Both the position numbers and the translations under genes were made by a program. A stretch of DNA of 9,855 nucleotides. Origin: Actinomycetota bacterium (lineage in GTDB: Bacteria > Actinomycetota > Actinomycetes > Actinomycetales > Microbacteriaceae). Positions 6,974 to 9,855 of the stretch are shown in pieces. The notes under the pieces were generated by a model. It was not told where the DNA came from. It did no database searches and saw only the letters and a list, made by a program, of their open reading frames with translations. The stretch's first letter is position 1; every line of letters starts with the position of its first letter. The stretch lies in assembly GCA_009703845.1 (NCBI GenBank), contig WLFI01000017.1:1-9855 (forward strand), written 5' to 3'.

Positions 6974-8236
6974 GTGATCAAGTGGTTTCTTCAGCGAGAA
7001 TGGCTCTCAGTCTCAGTAGTCGGCAGCGCCGCAATCATCGTTTTTGTCGGCATCGACTTTCTTTTTCAAGGCCCCGCAGCTCTTGGGCCGGCTGCTCTTC
7101 TGGCATCTAGCCTCTTCTTCAGCAGACGTTGGCCTTATGTCGGCACAGCTTTAGTGGTGGCCGGCACCATCTGGCAGATGAACAGCGTGGCAGCCCCACT
7201 GGTTTCAGGTGCAGCCAGCGCACTTTCGCTGCTGTTAGTCGCCGCATTTGCCAACTCGTTTTGGCGGCAGGTCGCGGTAATCGTGACGAACATTCTCGGA
7301 ATCTCGGTGGTCTGGCAGTCGACATTCGGCGCAAGCAGCGTGCTTCGAGAATTTGGCATCTCGCTCACCGGTGAAAACGCCACTTGGCTTACTTTCTTGC
7401 TCGGTTCGACAGCCGTGGTTTCGGTAAACAGCCTCAGCTGGATTCTCGGGCGCTTTCTGATCACTAAAGACACCTATGTCGGAACCCCGCTCGATCGTGC
7501 AGTGATTACTCACACGCAGGCCAAACTATCGCTCGATGTCGCCACCTCTAATGAGCGGTTAGCCATTGTTAGCGACTTGACCGATCTTTTGATTCAGCGC
7601 ATCTCTGCGGTGGTTAGTTTGGCCGAGGGAGCAAAGTTTGCATCTCGGCGAGACCCCGAGTCTGCGATCAGGTCGCTCGACCGCATTGAATCATCGGCGC
7701 AGTCTGCGCAAAGCGAACTTCGCAAACTTTACGACCTGCTTCAAAAAGGTGCTGACCTCTCGGCAGCGCCGCCCAACATCGAAGATTTGGGTCAGCTTAT
7801 GGTTCTCATGCGCGAACTTGGCTACAACGCCAACATAAGCATCGACGGTGAACCATTTGCTATCAATGAGGGTGCCCAGCTCTGCGTGTATCGAATCGTG
7901 TTTGAAGCGCTCGAAAATGTGAAGAAGAATTCTGTGGTCGGGGCCGATGTAACGGTCGATTTCTACTGGACTACCGAGGGGTTACAGGTACTGGTCAAAG
8001 ACAACGGCATCGAGGCTGCACGTCGTGCGCGGGTGTCGACCGTCGAGGACTTGGCAAGCTACACGGTAGAAGACGATGTGGATGCACTGGTGAAGCCAAT
8101 CACTGGAGCAACTTTGAACGCGATGAAAGAGCGTGCGTCGCTCTATGAAGGCAATATCGAAGTGACCAAGGTGCCGGGTGTCGGCTTCACCTTGAGCGCG
8201 ATGTTCCCTCACTTGAAAGCCGTTGCGGGTGAATAA
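6974..8236 (+). CDS. Membrane histidine-kinase-like protein with degenerate H-box (probable pseudokinase)
   Basis: The 420-residue protein has a hydrophobic N-terminal half with about five or six membrane segments (roughly 12-32, 34-50, 54-72, 74-94, 97-116 and 136-160). Little of it lies outside the membrane. A linker leads to a dimerisation helix that aligns with the HisKA_3 (NarL/DesK-type) H-box. The usual pattern is ERxRIAxxLHD; here it is ERLAIVSDLTD, with Thr203 where the phospho-accepting His belongs. The C-terminal part resembles a HATPase_c domain: N-box EALENV with N315, and G1 box KDNG at D343-G345. The G2 glycine motif, normally GxGL, reads GATLNAMKERA at G378, after an unusually long acidic spacer. 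The protein may bind ATP weakly or not at all, and autophosphorylation at the normal site is excluded. It overlaps the regulator gene by 8 nt. Family assignment is by motif; the stimulus is unknown. Confidence 0.75.
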   Translation: MIKWFLQREWLSVSVVGSAAIIVFVGIDFLFQGPAALGPAALLASSLFFSRRWPYVGTALVVAGTIWQMNSVAAPLVSGAASALSLLLVAAFANSFWRQVAVIVTNILGISVVWQSTFGASSVLREFGISLTGENATWLTFLLGSTAVVSVNSLSWILGRFLITKDTYVGTPLDRAVITHTQAKLSLDVATSNERLAIVSDLTDLLIQRISAVVSLAEGAKFASRRDPESAIRSLDRIESSAQSAQSELRKLYDLLQKGADLSAAPPNIEDLGQLMVLMRELGYNANISIDGEPFAINEGAQLCVYRIVFEALENVKKNSVVGADVTVDFYWTTEGLQVLVKDNGIEAARRARVSTVEDLASYTVEDDVDALVKPITGATLNAMKERASLYEGNIEVTKVPGVGFTLSAMFPHLKAVAGE

Positions 8237-8900
8237 CGTAATCAGAGTAGGCATCGTCAACGCCGACTCCGACATTACCGCCGGTAGAAAATTGGTTCTC
8301 GAGTCGACCGGACGCATTGCTCTGGTTCTAGACGAGCAACACCCTGAGGGTCTGCTTGAAAAATTCGAAAACTACCTGATTGACGTTCTATTGGTCGACC
8401 AGCGACTTCGCGGAATGTCGGGCGTGGAACTTTGCGAGAAATTGACGAAAATCAAGATCGAACAAGGGGTAGAAACGCGCTTGATGGTAACCGCAGCCTT
8501 TGGCTCTGAACGGCTCACCTACGATGCGCTTGTGGCTGGGGCTAACGCGGTAGTAACTCAAGACCAGGGCCCAAGGGTTCTAATCGAAACCCTTTATTCG
8601 CTGAATTCTCGCAAGCAGCAACAGAAATTTGAGCAATTGAAAGAGCTCGTTTCGACCCTGGGTCTAGAAACCAAAGAAGATCCCGTGGTGCAAGTGCTTA
8701 TCGAATCATTCGATGCTTTCGAAAAAAAACTCTTTGCCGAGGTCGTATTAGGTAATTCGATTGCATCGGTTGCCGCGAACAACGACGTGGCTGGCTACCG
8801 CATCAGAAAACTCATCCAACGCTCGATGGAGCTCTTGAAAGTGGCCACCCTCGAGCAGCTGCAGTTGAGGCTTATTCAATCGGGAGAAAATCTTGGCTAG
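8229..8900 (+). CDS. Response-regulator-like protein: atypical receiver plus LuxR-like helix-turn-helix
   Basis: The 223-residue protein reads as an N-terminal receiver fold (about 4-120), a linker, and a C-terminal helix-turn-helix (about 160-215). The receiver keeps the acceptor Asp57 in LLVDQRLRGMSGVEL and the switch Thr88 in VTAAF. The acidic pair after strand 1 (normally DD) aligns with N11-A12 in IVNAD, and the invariant Lys aligns with Gln111 in VVTQDQ. The tail, LGNSIASVAANNDVAGYRIR and on to LLKVATLEQLQ, follows LuxR/NarL DNA-binding spacing but is divergent. I prefer GTG 8229, an 8-nt overlap with the kinase-like gene, over the in-frame TTG at 8223. It is probably the partner of the upstream protein and a regulator, possibly of this operon. 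DNA binding is inferred. Confidence 0.72.
   Translation: MNNVIRVGIVNADSDITAGRKLVLESTGRIALVLDEQHPEGLLEKFENYLIDVLLVDQRLRGMSGVELCEKLTKIKIEQGVETRLMVTAAFGSERLTYDALVAGANAVVTQDQGPRVLIETLYSLNSRKQQQKFEQLKELVSTLGLETKEDPVVQVLIESFDAFEKKLFAEVVLGNSIASVAANNDVAGYRIRKLIQRSMELLKVATLEQLQLRLIQSGENLG
8722..8729 (+). repeat. Run of eight A inside the response-regulator-like gene
   Basis: The run spans codons GAA AAA AAA (E165-K166-K167), in the linker just before the helix-turn-helix. Losing one A would give a stop after about nine codons (TAG), and gaining one would give a stop after about eleven (TAA). Slippage would therefore yield a receiver-only protein. The run itself is certain; any biological effect is conjecture. 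Confidence 0.5.
8882..8886 (+). promoter_or_regulatory. Ribosome binding site supporting the TTG start of azlC
   Basis: GGGAG lies inside the last codons of the response-regulator-like gene, 6 nt before TTG 8893. No ATG or GTG is placed better, so this site supports the rare TTG start. Confidence 0.6.
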
Positions 8901-9579
8901 AGCTAATTCACTGCTGGTGACATCGGTGTCGGTTGGATTGGCCACCGGGCTCTATGGAATATCATTCGGCGCGCTTTCGGTGGCTGCCGGCTTGGATGTC
9001 TGGCAAACCTGTGTACTCAGCTTGCTCATGTTCAGTGGTGGCTCGCAATTCGCCTTCGTCGGGGTGATTGCCGGGGGAGGTGTGGCCGCGATTCCTGCCG
9101 CAATAGCCAGCGCGTGGATGATGGGGGTTCGCAACGGGTTTTACGCGGTAGCCATGGCTCCAATCCTGCAGCTACGAAAGACGCGCCGAGTAGTAGGCGC
9201 TCAACTCACCATTGATGAGTCAACCGGCGTGGCTCTGAGCCAGACCGAAACTGAGAAACAAAAATATGGTTTTTGGGCCACTGGAATATCGGTCTTTGTC
9301 TTCTGGAATCTACTCACCCTGCTTGGTGCGCTGCTTGGCGAACTAATGTCTGACCCATCGGTCTGGGGCTTAGATGCCGCCGCCGCGGCAGCATTCGTGG
9401 CCCTTGTCTGGCCCAGGTTGAACGATTCACCGACTCGAGTGGTTGCAGTTCTGGCCTTCGCGGTCTCAATCTTGAGCAGCCCTTACGTACCTCAAGGAGT
9501 TCCAGTGCTGCTGGCAGGTTTAGTTGCTGTCGTGGTTTGGGCTATCGGCGCGACTAGAAACCAAGACGGTGAGAGCTGA
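8893..9579 (+). CDS. azlC: AzlC family branched-chain amino acid exporter, large subunit
   Basis: This inner-membrane protein has 228 residues. With AzlD it forms the LIV-E type exporter; characterised members (BrnF in Corynebacterium glutamicum, AzlC in Bacillus) handle isoleucine, leucine, valine and, in BrnFE, methionine. Family hallmarks seen are GISFGALSVAAGLDVWQT, LLMFSGGSQFAFVGV, a GVRNGFYA segment and LTIDESTGVALSQ. Hydrophobic stretches lie at roughly 8-27, 38-60, 62-88, 128-150, 160-178 and 185-218. The TTG start is supported by GGGAG 6 nt upstream and overlaps the regulator gene by 8 nt. Its stop overlaps the azlD start by 1 nt. The transported substrate in this organism is not proven. 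Confidence 0.9.
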   Translation: MARANSLLVTSVSVGLATGLYGISFGALSVAAGLDVWQTCVLSLLMFSGGSQFAFVGVIAGGGVAAIPAAIASAWMMGVRNGFYAVAMAPILQLRKTRRVVGAQLTIDESTGVALSQTETEKQKYGFWATGISVFVFWNLLTLLGALLGELMSDPSVWGLDAAAAAAFVALVWPRLNDSPTRVVAVLAFAVSILSSPYVPQGVPVLLAGLVAVVVWAIGATRNQDGES

Positions 9580-9855
9580 TGGAAATTTGGATCGCCGTTA
9601 TTGCCGCTTCGTTAGCCGTTTACTCGTGGAAGATTCTCGGTTCAACGCTGCCCGAGCGTGTGCTAAATCATCCAAAAATCAACCGTCTAGCGACCTTCTT
9701 GACCGTTGCCCTCATGGCCGGGTTGGTAGGCGTTCAAGGTTTTGTAAACAATCGAGAAATTTCGCTGGATGCTCGACTTCCGGCCCTACTTTTAGCCGTG
9801 CTCTTAGCGATCCTGCGTGTGCCGTTTATCTTGATCGTGCTTGCCGCTGCAGCGA
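9579..9855 (+). CDS. azlD: AzlD family branched-chain amino acid exporter, small subunit (cut by window end)
   Basis: An ATG sharing one base with the azlC stop (TGATG) opens a frame that runs to the window edge. The 92 visible codons begin MEIWIAVIAASLAVYSWKIL. They continue with a hydrophobic segment, LATFLTVALMAGLVGVQGFV, then DARLPALLLAVLAILRVPF. Three to four membrane helices and the DARLPAL-type segment fit AzlD, the small partner of AzlC. Family members are about 100-110 residues, so only the last few codons are missing. Being co-translated with azlC fits a fixed two-subunit complex. Confidence 0.88.
   Translation, partial: MEIWIAVIAASLAVYSWKILGSTLPERVLNHPKINRLATFLTVALMAGLVGVQGFVNNREISLDARLPALLLAVLLAILRVPFILIVLAAAA

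Noticed and set aside
8223..8228. TTG at 8223 as start of the response-regulator-like gene
   Set aside because: GTG 8229 is a better codon, gives an 8-nt overlap like the next gene junction, and starts closer to the first receiver strand. The choice is not certain.
1..9855. Mobile elements, CRISPR arrays, prophage attachment at the tRNA
   Set aside because: I saw no transposase, inverted-repeat pair, regularly spaced repeat or integrase, and no second copy of the tRNA 3' end within the window.
1..9855. Frequent TCGA and TTCGA strings throughout
   Set aside because: They fall mainly on Phe/Ser-Asp/Glu codon pairs such as TTC GAC and TTC GAG, so codon preference explains them; no spacing or site function is apparent.

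Overview
The window comes from an actinobacterium, most likely a Microbacteriaceae relative. Four things point that way. Glycyl-tRNA synthetase is the single-chain dimeric type. The order uppS - glyS - dusB - dgt - dnaG fits this group. The DusB tail and the Dgt N-terminus have a Microbacteriaceae look, and GTG and TTG starts are frequent. GC content looks moderate by eye (not computed), which would suit the small-genome aquatic lineages of the family. This placement is from recalled family resemblance and was not tested by a search.

Layout: every gene is on the + strand and packing is very tight; no stretch above about 300 bases lacks a gene. Positions 1-98 are the C-terminal end of uppS (cell-wall lipid carrier synthesis). 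A likely promoter inside that gene's end drives an information-processing operon: glyS, dusB, dgt, dnaG and a D-2-hydroxyacid dehydrogenase. The genes are separated by 4 nt, a 4-nt overlap, 9 nt and a 4-nt overlap. A weak terminator-like hairpin follows the dehydrogenase. Next comes a single tRNA-Asn(GUU) with encoded CCA, followed by a short hairpin and T-run.

The last third (6974-9855) is a second unit of four overlapping genes. They are a membrane histidine-kinase-like protein, a response-regulator-like protein, AzlC, and AzlD, which is cut by the window end. AzlC and AzlD together form a branched-chain amino acid exporter. The striking point is that both signalling proteins look catalytically degenerate. 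In the kinase, the phospho-accepting His of the H-box is Thr, and the ATP lid is altered. In the regulator, the acidic pair and the conserved Lys of the receiver are gone, although the acceptor Asp remains. The four genes may form a non-canonical, phosphorelay-independent sensing and export module. This is the best candidate in the window for something undescribed; its function is inference. The rest is ordinary housekeeping sequence.
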